A DNA stretch of 64,000 nucleotides. Origin: CAYJPK01 sp964372035. Lineage in GTDB: Bacteria > Desulfobacterota > Desulfovibrionia > Desulfovibrionales > Desulfovibrionaceae. Every line of letters begins with the position of its first letter. Position 1 is the first letter of the stretch. The stretch lies in the NCBI GenBank assembly GCA_964372035.1, contig CAYJPK010000002.1, forward strand, positions 7,342-71,341, written 5' to 3'. The position numbers and the translations under genes were made by a program. Positions 27,968 through 37,608 of this stretch are shown here, in pieces. The notes under the pieces were generated by a model. That model made no database searches and was not told the DNA's origin. It was given only the letters and a program-made list of their open reading frames with translations.

Positions 27968-27997
27968 ATTAATCTCGTTTTGTTTTTTAATTAAAGA

Positions 27998-28356
27998 GTT
28001 GGACTATAAGCCGAGTTTTGTTCTTATTAAAGCTTTCGCAAATAATAAGCGATTATCATTCCTCTAGGAGCATAATTACTTATACTCTCAAGCAACCTAC
28101 CCGAATACATTGACCGAGCCAGCCTGTATTCCTATTTGGTCTTGCTTTAAGCGGGGTTCACCCAGCTTGCCACGTCACCGTAGCAACTGGTGAGCTCTTA
28201 CCTCACCGTTTCACCCTTACTGATAAATCAGCGGTCTACTTTCTGTTGCACTTGCCAAGACTCACGCCTTCTGGACGTTATCCAGCGCTCTGCTCTGTAA
28301 AGCTCGGACTTTCCTCCCCAAAACAAAAGTTTTGCAGCGATAATCCGTCCAACTCC
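27998..28356 (-). ncRNA. rnpB: RNase P RNA
   Basis: Catalytic RNA of RNase P, which removes 5' leaders from pre-tRNA. On the minus strand it begins GGAGTTGGACGGATTATCGC and ends CTCGGCTTATAGTCCAAC; the ends pair to form P1. The universal core is present: GAGGAAAGTCCGAGC, CAGAAAG, GGTAAGAGCTCACC, GGTGAAACGGTG and GGCTCGGTCAATG-like stretches. It is an A-type RNA of about 359 bases. It lies between the zinc-ribbon gene and gatC in the same direction. Confidence 0.95.
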
Positions 28357-28363
28357 CTAAAAA

Positions 28364-29122
28364 TTATTCAGCAGTTTCTTCAACTTGTTCTGGCTTTTCT
28401 TCGCTAAAATGCTCTGACCAATAAATAAGTCGTTGACAGTTAGGGCAGTTAATAATCTTATGTCCGCCTTGTAACTCAATATAAGACTGCGGTGGAATTG
28501 CAATATTACAACCAGCACAAACACCCTTATGAACAGGAACAATAACAGGGTGAGCTAAACGGCGACGAATAAATTCATAACGCTCTAATACTGGACGAGG
28601 AATATCCTTGCCTACAGTTGAACGAACAGATGTAAGTTCATCAAGTTCTGCATTTGCAGCGGCAATATCTTGCTCAAGATTAGCTTCACTTGCGCTAAGC
28701 TCATCTTTTAAAGCATTCCATCTTGCATTAATTTCTTCTAAGGCTTCCTCTTGTAAACGATGCTCTTCAACAAGTGCAATGCGCTCTTCTTCTCTTGTTC
28801 TGTTACGCTTTTCTAAATTATCCATTTCACGTGACATTGCTTGAAATTCTTTAGCATTGCTTACTTGCATGAGCTTATCTTTACTTTTATTTAAGCGAGA
28901 AAATTCTTCATCAATATCAATACCAATGCGTTTTTCTTGATCAACTAAATACTCAATTTTTTCAAGGATATAGTTACGCTGACCGTCAGCTGCACCGAAA
29001 ATTCTTTTAAGTTCTTCAATCGCTTTAGGTGCATTTTCAATCCTAACTTTAATTGTGTGAATTTGGTCATCAACCTTTTGTAAAGCAACCAATTGCTTGA
29101 TTTGCTCCAAATAAATACTCAT
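28364..29122 (-). CDS. Coiled-coil protein with C4 zinc ribbon
   Basis: A 252-residue protein whose first 190 residues form a long charged coiled coil (heptads such as LEKIEYLVDQEKRIG and LEEINARWNALKDEL), followed by a zinc ribbon with CAGC (about 201-204) and CPNC (about 227-230). Homologues (zf-RING_7, CdsZ type) are widespread next to nif3 genes; a chaperone or transcription-related role has been suggested for some. It overlaps the Nif3-like gene by 4 bases (ATGA), so translation is coupled. It ends 8 bases before rnpB. Confidence 0.88.
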   Translation of the reverse strand: MSIYLEQIKQLVALQKVDDQIHTIKVRIENAPKAIEELKRIFGAADGQRNYILEKIEYLVDQEKRIGIDIDEEFSRLNKSKDKLMQVSNAKEFQAMSREMDNLEKRNRTREEERIALVEEHRLQEEALEEINARWNALKDELSASEANLEQDIAAANAELDELTSVRSTVGKDIPRPVLERYEFIRRRLAHPVIVPVHKGVCAGCNIAIPPQSYIELQGGHKIINCPNCQRLIYWSEHFSEEKPEQVEETAE

Positions 29123-29904
29123 ATTTCCTCCGAGCTTAGCCTTGATAAAATCCTAAATGGATCATTTGCAGGTAAAAAGCTTGTCTTTATATATTTGTTT
29201 AAGAATAAACTAAATCTACGCATCATTTCTTCTTCTAAGCTAAAATGTCCAACGTCAATTAAGGCTATCTTACTGTCAAGCGCACTATGATATTTTATAT
29301 CACCTGTGATCATAATATCAGCCCCAAGTGAACTTGCAACATCGATTAAAGATGAACCAGAACCAGGACAAATTGCCACTCGCTTAAGCTCTTTAATTTC
29401 TTTGCCACAAACTGTGATATTATTTAACATCGGTGCTTTTTCAAATAATAATGCAGAAAAATCATTATAATTCATGACATTTGGCAAATCGCCAATAATG
29501 CCAATCCCGTAAGCATCATCAACACTTGGCTCAAGCACTTTTCGATTTTGCAACTCAAAACTATCTGCAAGCCAAGATACTGGGCCACAAGCATTTGCAT
29601 CAAGCGAAGTATGCGCACTATAAAGTGCAACATCATGGCTAAGCAGTAACTTTGCAATAGCAAAATACTCGTCCATTTTATTTAAGTATTTTGCCTTCAT
29701 ACTTAAAGGGTGGTGCGATAAAATAAAATCTGCACCAAGTTCAAGAGCCTTTTCTACTTGGACTAAGCTAGGATCAAGACAAAGAGCCACATGGCTAATT
29801 TCAAGCCTTGGTGATGCTATTTGCAATCCTGAATTATCCCAACTCGCCGCACACTTAAGTGGAGCGACGTGCTCAATCACGGCAATTAAATCATCATATT
29901 CCAT
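29119..29904 (-). CDS. Nif3-like dinuclear metal protein
   Basis: A 261-residue member of the Nif3/GTP cyclohydrolase I type 2 (YqfO) family. Metal-binding histidines are seen in LSHHPLS and SAHTSLDANACG, and in the C-terminal half in DIKYHSALD and DVGHFSLEEEM; the GSGSSLIDVASSLGADIMITGD stretch is diagnostic. The biochemical role of the family is unsettled. Overlap with the zinc-ribbon gene indicates a two-gene operon. Confidence 0.92.
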   Translation of the reverse strand: MEYDDLIAVIEHVAPLKCAASWDNSGLQIASPRLEISHVALCLDPSLVQVEKALELGADFILSHHPLSMKAKYLNKMDEYFAIAKLLLSHDVALYSAHTSLDANACGPVSWLADSFELQNRKVLEPSVDDAYGIGIIGDLPNVMNYNDFSALLFEKAPMLNNITVCGKEIKELKRVAICPGSGSSLIDVASSLGADIMITGDIKYHSALDSKIALIDVGHFSLEEEMMRRFSLFLNKYIKTSFLPANDPFRILSRLSSEEI

Positions 29905-29943
29905 AATAAACTGCCTTATAATTAAAGTTAAAAAATCTTATGC

Positions 29944-30114
29944 TTATAGCAGTTCCACTTGACCTCCACGAAGCCAAGCTTTCAAAGACACGCCTTAAGC
30001 AAACGTTTAACACAAAGTAAATTGCGCTTACGTTTATGTAGCGGTCAACGGCTATAGCACTAGACATAGCACTTCCACATTACTTTTTACGCAGGTAAAA
30101 TGGAAGTACTATAA
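29944..30114. repeat. Compact element with imperfect terminal inverted repeats between purQ and nif3
   Basis: TTATAGCAGTTCCA at 29944-29957 is matched as an inverted repeat by TGGAAGTACTATAA at 30101-30114 (12 of 14 positions). Inside, CATAGCACTTCCA at 30065-30077 is a further relative of the end sequence, and TTGACC/GGTCAA form another inverted pair. No open frame of interest is present. Either a miniature transposable element remnant or a structured 3' end of purQ. Confidence 0.45.
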
Positions 30115-30924
30115 CTAAAAATTCTTATTCAAGTACTCAACTGCATTAACAAACAAAGCAGTACCGAGTGTCGAAGTTTTACCTCTTGTCCACTCAGGAT
30201 GATTCGTTTTATGGTTATACGCTTCAGGGTGAGGCATAAGACCAAGAACACGACCACTTTTATTTGTTAAACCAGCAATTCCAAGCGGTGAATTGTTTGG
30301 ATTATATGGGTACTCTTGAGTAATTTCATTCGTGCTAGGATTTGCATAGCTAAGAGCAATTAAATTTTGCTTTACAAGCTCATTTAATGTTTGCTCATCT
30401 TTAGCTACGATGCGTCCTTCACCATGGCGAACAGGCATAGTTAAGTTGTCTAAACCTTTTGTAAAAACACAAGGACTTTGCGCATTTACCTTTAAATCCA
30501 CCCAGCGATCTTCATAGCGAGCTGAACCGTTATGCGCAAGAGAAACTTGACGTTCAAAAAGTTTATCATCTAAACTTGGTAGCACTCCAAGCTTAACGAG
30601 CAACTGAAAACCATTACAAATGCCAAGAATTAATTTGCCATTTTCAATAAAAGTTTGTAAACTCTCTAAGAGTGGTTTTCCATTAATATCTTTTAGATGA
30701 CGCCATCTTTGTGCTGCTGCTTGAGCTGCACCAAGATCATCACCATCTAAAAAACCGCCAGGAAAGATTAGCCAATTATAATCGTCAAGGCTAACTTTTG
30801 CTGAAACCAAATCAGAAAAATGAACAATATCAGCTTTTTTAGCACCGGCTTCCTTAGCCACATGGGCACATTCAGTATGACAGTTCGTGCCGTAACCTGT
30901 CAATATCAAAGCATATCCAGACAT
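30115..30924 (-). CDS. purQ: Phosphoribosylformylglycinamidine synthase, glutaminase subunit
   Basis: Class I glutamine amidotransferase that supplies ammonia to PurL in purine synthesis. I start at 30924 (MSGYALILTGYGTNC, 269 residues), preceded by AAAGG; an upstream frame extension to 31041 is unrelated sequence. The catalytic cysteine is C103 in LGICNGFQLL, and the C-terminal LMPHPEAYNH supplies the His/Glu pair. The protein is larger than the roughly 225-residue Bacillus PurQ and matches the form that works with large PurL proteins; its likely partner is at 49410-52382. Confidence 0.92.
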   Translation of the reverse strand: MSGYALILTGYGTNCHTECAHVAKEAGAKKADIVHFSDLVSAKVSLDDYNWLIFPGGFLDGDDLGAAQAAAQRWRHLKDINGKPLLESLQTFIENGKLILGICNGFQLLVKLGVLPSLDDKLFERQVSLAHNGSARYEDRWVDLKVNAQSPCVFTKGLDNLTMPVRHGEGRIVAKDEQTLNELVKQNLIALSYANPSTNEITQEYPYNPNNSPLGIAGLTNKSGRVLGLMPHPEAYNHKTNHPEWTRGKTSTLGTALFVNAVEYLNKNF

Positions 30925-31163
30925 ATGCAAACCTTTTGTTTTAAATTTATTAGGGGCATACATAATATATGGATATTTTACTAAGGTCAAGTCTAGATTT
31001 TTTTTATTTTTTTGGTAAGATGGCTTATCAGAGCAAAGCAACTAAGGCTTTATTTGATCGCATATTTTGATTCGGAAAATATTTATCTATATAAACAGTG
31101 AGTTACAGAAATATTTGCGGCTTATCTTAAAATTTAAAATATTTATCCTTAAGGTACATTTTT

Positions 31164-32837
31164 ATGAATACAAAATTTATTTTCATCACAGGCGGCGTTT
31201 TATCTTCATTAGGTAAAGGCTTGGCAGCTGCTTCTATTGGCGCAATATTAAAGGCTCGTGGCTTGAATGTCACTATCCAAAAACTTGACCCATACATTAA
31301 TATTGACCCAGGCACAATGAATCCATATCAACATGGTGAAGTTTATGTAACTGATGATGGTGCTGAAACTGACCTTGATCTTGGTCACTATGAGCGCTAT
31401 TTAGACATTGCTCTTACCCGTAGAAGCAGTACAACTTCTGGTGCTGTTTATAATCGTGTTATTACAAAAGAACGTCGTGGCGATTATCTTGGCGGAACTG
31501 TTCAGGTTATTCCACATATTACTGATGAAATTAAAAATGCAATTTACAGCTTAGCAGATGGCGATGAAAATAGCCCTGCTCCTGATGTTGCTATTGTAGA
31601 AATTGGCGGAACTGTTGGTGATATTGAAGGCTTACCATTTTTAGAAGCTATTCGCCAAATGCGTACAGATATTGGGCGTAATAATTGCCTCTATATTCAC
31701 TTAACTTTAGTACCATATCTCAAAGTTGCTGGTGAATTAAAATCTAAGCCAACACAGCATAGCGTTAAAGAACTTCGCTCAATTGGTATTCAGCCTGATA
31801 TTATTTTATGTCGCTGTGAGCAAGCTATTCCTCTTGATATGAAAAATAAATTATCCTTATTCTGTAATGTTGATAAGGACGCTGTTTTTTCATCTGTTGA
31901 TGTTCCTAATATTTATGAAGTTCCATTAAAGTTTTATGAAGAAGGTATTGATAGAAAAATTATCAGCCTATTAAATTTAAATGCTGGCGAAGCTGATTTA
32001 TCAAAATGGCAACATATTGCTGAGTCAATGCGTAATCCAAAACATAAGGTACGTATTGCAATTGTTGGTAAGTATGTGGAGCTTAAAGAGGCTTATAAGA
32101 GTTTGCATGAAGCCTTAGTTCATGGTGGAATTGATGAAAGAATCAAAATTGATTTCGTCTATGTAAATTCCGAAGAATTGAACGAGAAAAACCGTGCAAA
32201 TCTATTAGCTGATGTTGATGGTATATTAGTTCCTGGTGGATTTGGTATTCGTGGAATTGAAGGTAAGATTGAAGCTATTAACTATGCTCGTGTAAATAAA
32301 ATCCCATTCTTTGGTATTTGTTTAGGAATGCAATGTGCTGTGCTTGAATTTGCACGTAATGTTGCAGGAATTAGCGATGCAACCTCTGAAGAATTTGATC
32401 CACTTGCAAAAAATAAACTTATTTATTTGATGTCAGAATGGTTTGATGTGCGCACAAATGCAGTTGAAAAAAGAGATGAAGATAGCGATAAGGGCGGAAC
32501 AATGCGCCTTGGCTCATACCCTTGTGTACTTACACCAAATTCTAAAACTTCTGATGCTTATAAAGAAGTTGAGATTGATGAAAGACATCGTCATCGTTAT
32601 GAATTTAATAATGCATATCGTGAAGTTTTAGCTGATAATGGTCTTATCTTCAGTGGACTTTCACCTGATAAAAATTTAGTTGAAATTGTTGAAATTTCTG
32701 ATCACCCATGGTTCGTTGGTTGCCAATTCCACCCAGAATTTAAATCAAGTCCTATGAGCCCACATCCTTTATTTAAGGGATTTGTAATGGCAGCTCGTGA
32801 TTATTCCACAGCCACAAAAAGCGGCGCAAATGGATAA
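31164..32837 (+). CDS. pyrG: CTP synthase
   Basis: Makes CTP from UTP, ATP and glutamine. The 557-residue protein starts [26 protein letters not shown], the synthase domain signature with its P-loop, and has a C-terminal glutaminase domain: catalytic cysteine in FFGICLGMQ (about residue 390) and His/Glu in [10 protein letters not shown]. An AAGG site lies 9 bases before the ATG. It is followed by its own terminator. Confidence 0.98.
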   Translation: MNTKFIFITGGVLSSLGKGLAAASIGAILKARGLNVTIQKLDPYINIDPGTMNPYQHGEVYVTDDGAETDLDLGHYERYLDIALTRRSSTTSGAVYNRVITKERRGDYLGGTVQVIPHITDEIKNAIYSLADGDENSPAPDVAIVEIGGTVGDIEGLPFLEAIRQMRTDIGRNNCLYIHLTLVPYLKVAGELKSKPTQHSVKELRSIGIQPDIILCRCEQAIPLDMKNKLSLFCNVDKDAVFSSVDVPNIYEVPLKFYEEGIDRKIISLLNLNAGEADLSKWQHIAESMRNPKHKVRIAIVGKYVELKEAYKSLHEALVHGGIDERIKIDFVYVNSEELNEKNRANLLADVDGILVPGGFGIRGIEGKIEAINYARVNKIPFFGICLGMQCAVLEFARNVAGISDATSEEFDPLAKNKLIYLMSEWFDVRTNAVEKRDEDSDKGGTMRLGSYPCVLTPNSKTSDAYKEVEIDERHRHRYEFNNAYREVLADNGLIFSGLSPDKNLVEIVEISDHPWFVGCQFHPEFKSSPMSPHPLFKGFVMAARDYSTATKSGANG

Positions 32838-32846
32838 AACAAAATG

Positions 32847-32876
32847 AGTCGCCATAAATAATGTGGCGACTTTTTT
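32847..32876 (+). terminator. Rho-independent terminator of pyrG
   Basis: AGTCGCCA (32847-32854) pairs with TGGCGACT (32864-32871), followed by TTTTTT. It separates pyrG from the kdsC-lpt run, though read-through is possible. Confidence 0.9.
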
Positions 32877-32893
32877 AATATTTTAGGATTATT

Positions 32894-33436
32894 ATGTCAG
32901 AAAAAATTAATGAGTTAGTAAAAAATTTAAAGTTGCTTGTGCTTGATGTTGATGGAGTTTTGACTGATGGCATTTTACATTATAATGCTGACGGCAAAAT
33001 AGAAAAAAACTTTCATGTGCAAGACGGCTTTGCTGTTATGCTACTTCAAAGCATGGGCGTTAAGGTTGCCGTTGTTACAGCGGGACAAGATGGTCTTTGC
33101 GTTGCAAAACGTGTTGAACGATTAAAAGTTAAAGACTTTTTTGAAGGCAACATGAAAAAAGAAGAAGCAATGCACACCCTAAAAGAACGCTACAATTTAG
33201 ACTGGTCCGAAATGGCATTTGTTGGAGATGATTGGGTTGACTTAATACCTCTTAATTTAGTTGGAGTTAAGTTTGCTGTTGCCAATGCTTGCGAGGAAGT
33301 AAAAGAGATTGCGGACTATGTTACTAAATTGAATGGTGGTGCTGGTGCTGTTCGTGAAATTATAATGCTAATCTTAAAGGCTCAAGGTTTATACGATAAG
33401 GCTTTTAAAGAATGGTCAATCCCTAATAAAAAATGA
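32894..33436 (+). CDS. kdsC: 3-deoxy-D-manno-octulosonate 8-phosphate phosphatase
   Basis: Dephosphorylates KDO 8-phosphate for lipopolysaccharide core synthesis. The 180-residue product is a small capless HAD phosphatase with the nucleophile motif LDVDGVLTDG (D18, D20), VVTAGQD and the metal site FVGDDWVDL. It overlaps lptC by 4 bases, the conserved kdsC-lptC-lptA-lptB arrangement. Confidence 0.93.
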   Translation: MSEKINELVKNLKLLVLDVDGVLTDGILHYNADGKIEKNFHVQDGFAVMLLQSMGVKVAVVTAGQDGLCVAKRVERLKVKDFFEGNMKKEEAMHTLKERYNLDWSEMAFVGDDWVDLIPLNLVGVKFAVANACEEVKEIADYVTKLNGGAGAVREIIMLILKAQGLYDKAFKEWSIPNKK

Positions 33437-34020
33437 CAAAAATTAAAAACTACATAATTCTTTTAATAATAGCTTTGCTATCATATTTTGCTTATTATTT
33501 TTATGATAAGTTTAGTTCGCCAGAAAAGTTAATTGAACAAGCTATTAAAGAAGGCTCAGAAGAAGCCATTAAAGAAGCTGTTATGCTTGGTTTAAAAGGC
33601 ATTAGCCTTAGCCAAGGAGAAGGTGGGATTGAATTTTGGCGTTTAAAGGCAAGCTGGGCTGGACTTCATGAAAAAGATGGTAGTATTGAAGTGCAAAAGC
33701 CAAAGGTTGAATATAACCTTGGCGAGGGCAAATCTGAAACTGACATTGTTTATGCTAATTCTGATCATGGCTTAATTACTGAAAATCAAACAAAATTGAA
33801 TATGTGGGGCAATGTTGTTGTTTACCGTGGTGAGGACACTATTACAGGTAAGCGCTTAGTTTATAATTCAAAAGACCGTACATTAATTTTTCCAGAGGGA
33901 GCAAAACTTAGCTCACCTAAAGCTGATGGCGTTTTTGGTGTATTAATTTGGAATATGGATTTAAATGAAATTTATGGACAACACAATATCGCTATAGATA
34001 TTAAACCACAAGTAAAATAA
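33433..34020 (+). CDS. lptC: LPS export protein LptC
   Basis: Bitopic inner-membrane protein that passes LPS from LptFG to LptA. The 195-residue product has one N-terminal membrane segment (about 7-25) and a periplasmic domain with repeats typical of the OstA/LptC fold (ANSDHGLITENQTKLNMWGNVVVYRGEDTITGKRLVYN). It overlaps kdsC by 4 bases and is followed by lptA. Confidence 0.9.
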   Translation: MTKIKNYIILLIIALLSYFAYYFYDKFSSPEKLIEQAIKEGSEEAIKEAVMLGLKGISLSQGEGGIEFWRLKASWAGLHEKDGSIEVQKPKVEYNLGEGKSETDIVYANSDHGLITENQTKLNMWGNVVVYRGEDTITGKRLVYNSKDRTLIFPEGAKLSSPKADGVFGVLIWNMDLNEIYGQHNIAIDIKPQVK

Positions 34021-34051
34021 ATAGACTTTATAAATATTATTGGAGCAACTA

Positions 34052-34591
34052 ATGTTTAAAAATATAATTTTTTCGCTTATTTTATTATTAGCAGTTTGCT
34101 GTAATTCTTTAGTTTTTGCTGCTGCACCTGACAGTTTGCAAAAAGATGTTACAACAAAAATTACTGCGGAAAATATGACTTATAGTGCTGATAATCGCCA
34201 AGTTACTTTTAACCTTGATGTTAAAGTAGATCGTCCTGATTTTCAACTAACAAGCAAAAAATTAGTGGCTTATTTAAAAGCTGCTGAAAAGAAAGATGAC
34301 GCTGACAACTCTGCAGCTGGTGGTTTAGCAGCTGGTGACATTGAAAAAATTGTTGCCACTGGTAATGTAAAAATGACTAAAGATGGCAGAGTCGGAACTT
34401 GCACAAAAGCAACTTATAATGTTGATACTGAAATCTTAGTTATGGAAGGAAACCCGAAGCTTAGCGATGGTGAAAATACTATTAGTGGTGATATAATCCG
34501 CTACTATATTAAAGAAAATAGAAGTGAAGTTGTTGGTGGTAAAAAGCAACGTGTTGAAGCTATTTTCTCTACTAAAAAAAGCTCAAAATAA
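34052..34591 (+). CDS. lptA: LPS bridge protein LptA (OstA-like)
   Basis: Periplasmic protein that forms the LPS bridge to the outer membrane. I start at 34052 (MFKNIIFSLILLLAVCC) because GGAG at 34044-34047 is correctly spaced; an upstream TTG at 34040 would overlap that site. The 179-residue precursor has a signal peptide of about 24 residues (cleavage after VFAA) and the OstA-like domain (IVATGNVKMTKDGRVGTCTKATYN). Confidence 0.9.
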   Translation: MFKNIIFSLILLLAVCCNSLVFAAAPDSLQKDVTTKITAENMTYSADNRQVTFNLDVKVDRPDFQLTSKKLVAYLKAAEKKDDADNSAAGGLAAGDIEKIVATGNVKMTKDGRVGTCTKATYNVDTEILVMEGNPKLSDGENTISGDIIRYYIKENRSEVVGGKKQRVEAIFSTKKSSK

Positions 34592-34603
34592 AGGGTTAAT
34601 ATT

Positions 34604-35332
34604 GTGAGTAAATCAAAATTAGCAGCTTTTGAACTTCGCAAGTGGTATGGTGAAAGAGAGGTTGTTAGCTCTGTCAGCCTTGGACTTGAACAAGGTGAGA
34701 TTGTTGGTCTTTTAGGACCTAATGGAGCGGGAAAAACCACAACTTTCTACATGCTAACAGGTATCATTAAACCAAATGCCGGCGAGGTAAAACTTGATGA
34801 TAAAGACATTGGGCAATTTCCTTTACATGATAGAGCAAGAATTGGTGTTTCTTATTTGCCACAGGAAAGCTCTATTTTTAAGCACTTAACAGTTAAGCAA
34901 AATTTGCAAATTATTCTCGAATATACTGGATTAAATAAAGAAGAGCAACAAGCTCGCATGGATTTATTGCTTGAGGATTTTGGGCTTACGCACTTAGTTA
35001 AGTCTCATGCAATGTACTTATCCGGCGGTGAAAGACGCAGACTTGAAATTGCTCGTGCACTTATTCGTGACCCTAAATTTGTTCTTTTAGATGAACCGTT
35101 TGCAGGCATTGATCCTGTTGCGGTTAATGATATTCAAGATCTGATAAGAGGACTTAAAAATCGTGGCATTGGGGTTTTGATTTCTGATCACAACGTTAGA
35201 GAAACCCTAAATATTTGCGATAGAGCTTATTTAATGTATAAAGGGCAACTAATTTTAAATGGCACACCAAGTGAGATAATTAATAACCAGCAGGCGAGAA
35301 ATATCTATCTTGGAGATAATTTCTCTCTATAA
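34604..35332 (+). CDS. lptB: LPS export ATPase LptB
   Basis: ABC ATPase that powers LPS extraction with LptFG. The 242-residue product starts at a GTG and has Walker A GPNGAGKTT (about residues 39-47), the Q-loop LPQESSIF, signature LSGGERRRLEIARAL and Walker B FVLLDEPFAGIDP with the H-loop SDHNV. It lies 12 bases after lptA. In many proteobacteria rpoN follows lptB; here surE follows. Confidence 0.95.
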   Translation: MSKSKLAAFELRKWYGEREVVSSVSLGLEQGEIVGLLGPNGAGKTTTFYMLTGIIKPNAGEVKLDDKDIGQFPLHDRARIGVSYLPQESSIFKHLTVKQNLQIILEYTGLNKEEQQARMDLLLEDFGLTHLVKSHAMYLSGGERRRLEIARALIRDPKFVLLDEPFAGIDPVAVNDIQDLIRGLKNRGIGVLISDHNVRETLNICDRAYLMYKGQLILNGTPSEIINNQQARNIYLGDNFSL

Positions 35333-35344
35333 AAAGGGTGAGTT

Positions 35345-36100
35345 ATGAATATATTATTGACAAATGATGATGGTATTTATGCAAAGGGTATTAGGGCTTT
35401 ATATAAGGCTTTAATAAAGGCCGGGCATGAAGTGACGGTTATTGCTCCGCTTTCTGAAAAATCTGGTGTTAGTAGTTCTGTTACCTTAATTATGCCACTT
35501 AGAGTTCGCCAAATTGAAGAAGAAAACTTTTCAGGCTTAGGAGTTTTTGGAACTCCTGCGGACTGCGTTAAGCTCGGTCTTTCTAGCTTAATGGAGAAAA
35601 AGCCAGATTTAGTTATGTCTGGTATTAATGCTGGTGGGAATACTGGAGTTGATGTTATTTATTCTGGCACAGTTGCAGCTGCTTTGGAGGGTGCGCTTTC
35701 TGGCTACCCTGCGATGGCTGTATCCTTTGATGACTTTAGAATTAATGATATTAGCAAAGAAGCTGACCACGCTGTTAGCCTCGCAGAAAAAATTGATTGG
35801 AAAGCCATTCCAGAGCGTCGAGTTATTAATGTTAACTACCCAAAGTGTGGTATTGATGCTAGCAAGGGTATGGAAATATGCCCTCCTGCAACTATTCCTT
35901 GGGACGATAAATATGAAGAACGCCGTGATATTAGAGGCTTACCATATTGGTGGATTTCTGGCTATATGCCGTCTGACAAATTAAGCCCAAATAGTGACCG
36001 TGCTTTACTTAATAATGGTTATATTACCGTATCACCAATTCGTTTTGAATTTGTGGACTCAAAAACAGAAGAAATTTTAGCTAAGAATTTAAATGTATAA
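35345..36100 (+). CDS. surE: 5'/3'-nucleotidase SurE
   Basis: Metal-dependent phosphatase acting on nucleoside monophosphates. The 251-residue product begins MNILLTNDDGIYAKGIRALYKAL with the metal-binding aspartates D8 and D9, and contains SGVSSSVTL and MSGINAGGNTGVDVIYSGTVAAALEG, all diagnostic. It lies 12 bases after lptB and overlaps the next gene by 8 bases. Confidence 0.96.
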   Translation: MNILLTNDDGIYAKGIRALYKALIKAGHEVTVIAPLSEKSGVSSSVTLIMPLRVRQIEEENFSGLGVFGTPADCVKLGLSSLMEKKPDLVMSGINAGGNTGVDVIYSGTVAAALEGALSGYPAMAVSFDDFRINDISKEADHAVSLAEKIDWKAIPERRVINVNYPKCGIDASKGMEICPPATIPWDDKYEERRDIRGLPYWWISGYMPSDKLSPNSDRALLNNGYITVSPIRFEFVDSKTEEILAKNLNV

Positions 36101-37388
36101 TTTTAATTTTTTTATTCATACCTTTGGCTGCAAAGTCAATCAATATGAAAGCCAATCTGTACGCGAAACTTGGCAAAGTCAAGGCGCAACTGATTTAAAT
36201 AGTCCCGAAAATGCTGACTATATTTTGCTTAATTCCTGCGCAATTACTGAACATGCTGTGCGGGAATTAAAGCAAGTATGTAGGCGCATGGCAAAAATAG
36301 CTCCTAATGCAAAAATTATTATTGCTGGGTGTGCTGCTCAACTTGAACTTGAAGAGCTAAAACAAATTCCACAACTTCATAAGTTTGTAGATCAAAAAGA
36401 TAAAGAAATTTTACTAAAGCCTGACTTTTTTGATACTGACGAAATAAGTGCAAGCAAAGAAGCCTTTCCTAGTTTTTCAATTTCTTCTTTTAAAAGAGCA
36501 AGACCTGTTGTTAAAGTTCAAGATGGTTGTTCGCAATTTTGTTCTTATTGTATAGTGCCCTTTACACGAGGTAAACCACAAAGCCGCCCATATGCACAAG
36601 TTCTAGCTGAAATTGAAACACTACTTGAAAATGGTTATCGTGAAATTATGTTTTCAGGCATTAATCTTTTACAATATAGCCATGATAATAATGATTTTTG
36701 GGATTTAATGCAGAAACTGGATAAAGCTCTTGGAACTAAATGGCAGGGAGTTGCAAGATTTAGGATTAGTTCGCTCGACCCTAGCCAGCTTAATGATAAG
36801 TCACTAGAATATATTTCAAACGCTAAATTATTATGCCCACATTTGCACGTTTCCTTACAAAGTGGTAGCAAACAAGTTTTAAAAGCTATGAATAGAAGTC
36901 ATTATGATCCTAATAACCTTCTTAAATACTTTGATGAATTGCATAAGATTTGGGGAAGCTATGGTCTTGGCTTTGATTTATTAATGGGCTTTTTAGGTGA
37001 AACTGAAGAGGCTTTTAAAGAAAGTATTGAGTTTGTTGAAAAAACACCACTTAGCTATGGACATGTATTTCCTTATTCTGTTCGCCCTGGAACGAGTGCC
37101 GCACGCCAAAAAGAGATAAATTCTTTAAAGGTAAAACAAGAGCGTGCTGCAAAAATGCGTGAACTTGTGCAGGAAAAACAAATAGAATTTCTAAATAAGA
37201 TGCTAACTCAAAAAAGTTTTAAGCTTGCACTTGACTTAAATAATAGCAAAAAAAGCATTAAGGGCATTAGTGAATATTACGTTTCTTGCATTTTAAAAAC
37301 AGCTATTGAAAATGCTAATCATGATTTCATTGAAGTTAAGCCCCTTGAAATTAAAAATAATTCACTTTTGGTTGAACTAGTAAAATAG
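36093..37388 (+). CDS. mtaB: MtaB-type tRNA (threonylcarbamoyladenosine-37) methylthiotransferase
   Basis: Radical SAM methylthiotransferase, MiaB family. The 431-residue protein has the UPF0004 cluster cysteines C13, C49 and C80 and the radical SAM cysteines C146, C150 and C153 (CSQFCSYC), followed by FTRGKPQSRP. The opening FFIHTFGCKVNQYES matches the MtaB/YqeV branch, which makes ms2t6A37, better than MiaB. It overlaps surE by 8 bases. Confidence 0.88.
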   Translation: MYNFNFFIHTFGCKVNQYESQSVRETWQSQGATDLNSPENADYILLNSCAITEHAVRELKQVCRRMAKIAPNAKIIIAGCAAQLELEELKQIPQLHKFVDQKDKEILLKPDFFDTDEISASKEAFPSFSISSFKRARPVVKVQDGCSQFCSYCIVPFTRGKPQSRPYAQVLAEIETLLENGYREIMFSGINLLQYSHDNNDFWDLMQKLDKALGTKWQGVARFRISSLDPSQLNDKSLEYISNAKLLCPHLHVSLQSGSKQVLKAMNRSHYDPNNLLKYFDELHKIWGSYGLGFDLLMGFLGETEEAFKESIEFVEKTPLSYGHVFPYSVRPGTSAARQKEINSLKVKQERAAKMRELVQEKQIEFLNKMLTQKSFKLALDLNNSKKSIKGISEYYVSCILKTAIENANHDFIEVKPLEIKNNSLLVELVK

Positions 37389-37451
37389 TTGATGATGAAA
37401 AACTGCTTAATACATTATAATAAAATAATTTAATAGCTACAACAAACAAAT

Positions 37452-37498
37452 AAAAATGCAAGAAAGAAGGAATCACAGATTGCTTTTCTTGCATTTTA
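37452..37498 (+). terminator. Terminator-like dispersed repeat, copy 2 (after mtaB)
   Basis: Outer arms AAAATGCAAGAA and TTCTTGCATTTT enclose inner arms AATC/GATT, and ATTGTTTT follows. It lies 63 bases downstream of mtaB and in the same orientation relative to transcription as the copy after gatA. The two differ at only a few positions plus one indel. Confidence 0.72.
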
Positions 37499-37608
37499 TT
37501 GTTTTAAAATATGATTTTTCATCATCTGCTTACAAAGTTTTTGCATAGGCAAAAGCTTTGCACCACGTAAAACAAGCTAGAATTTACTTCTAGCGTCCTG
37601 TAAGGGTG

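Noticed and set aside
30925..31041. N-terminal extension of PurQ
   Set aside because: The 39 added residues are lysine- and asparagine-rich with no PurQ similarity; MSGYALILTGYG is the expected beginning.
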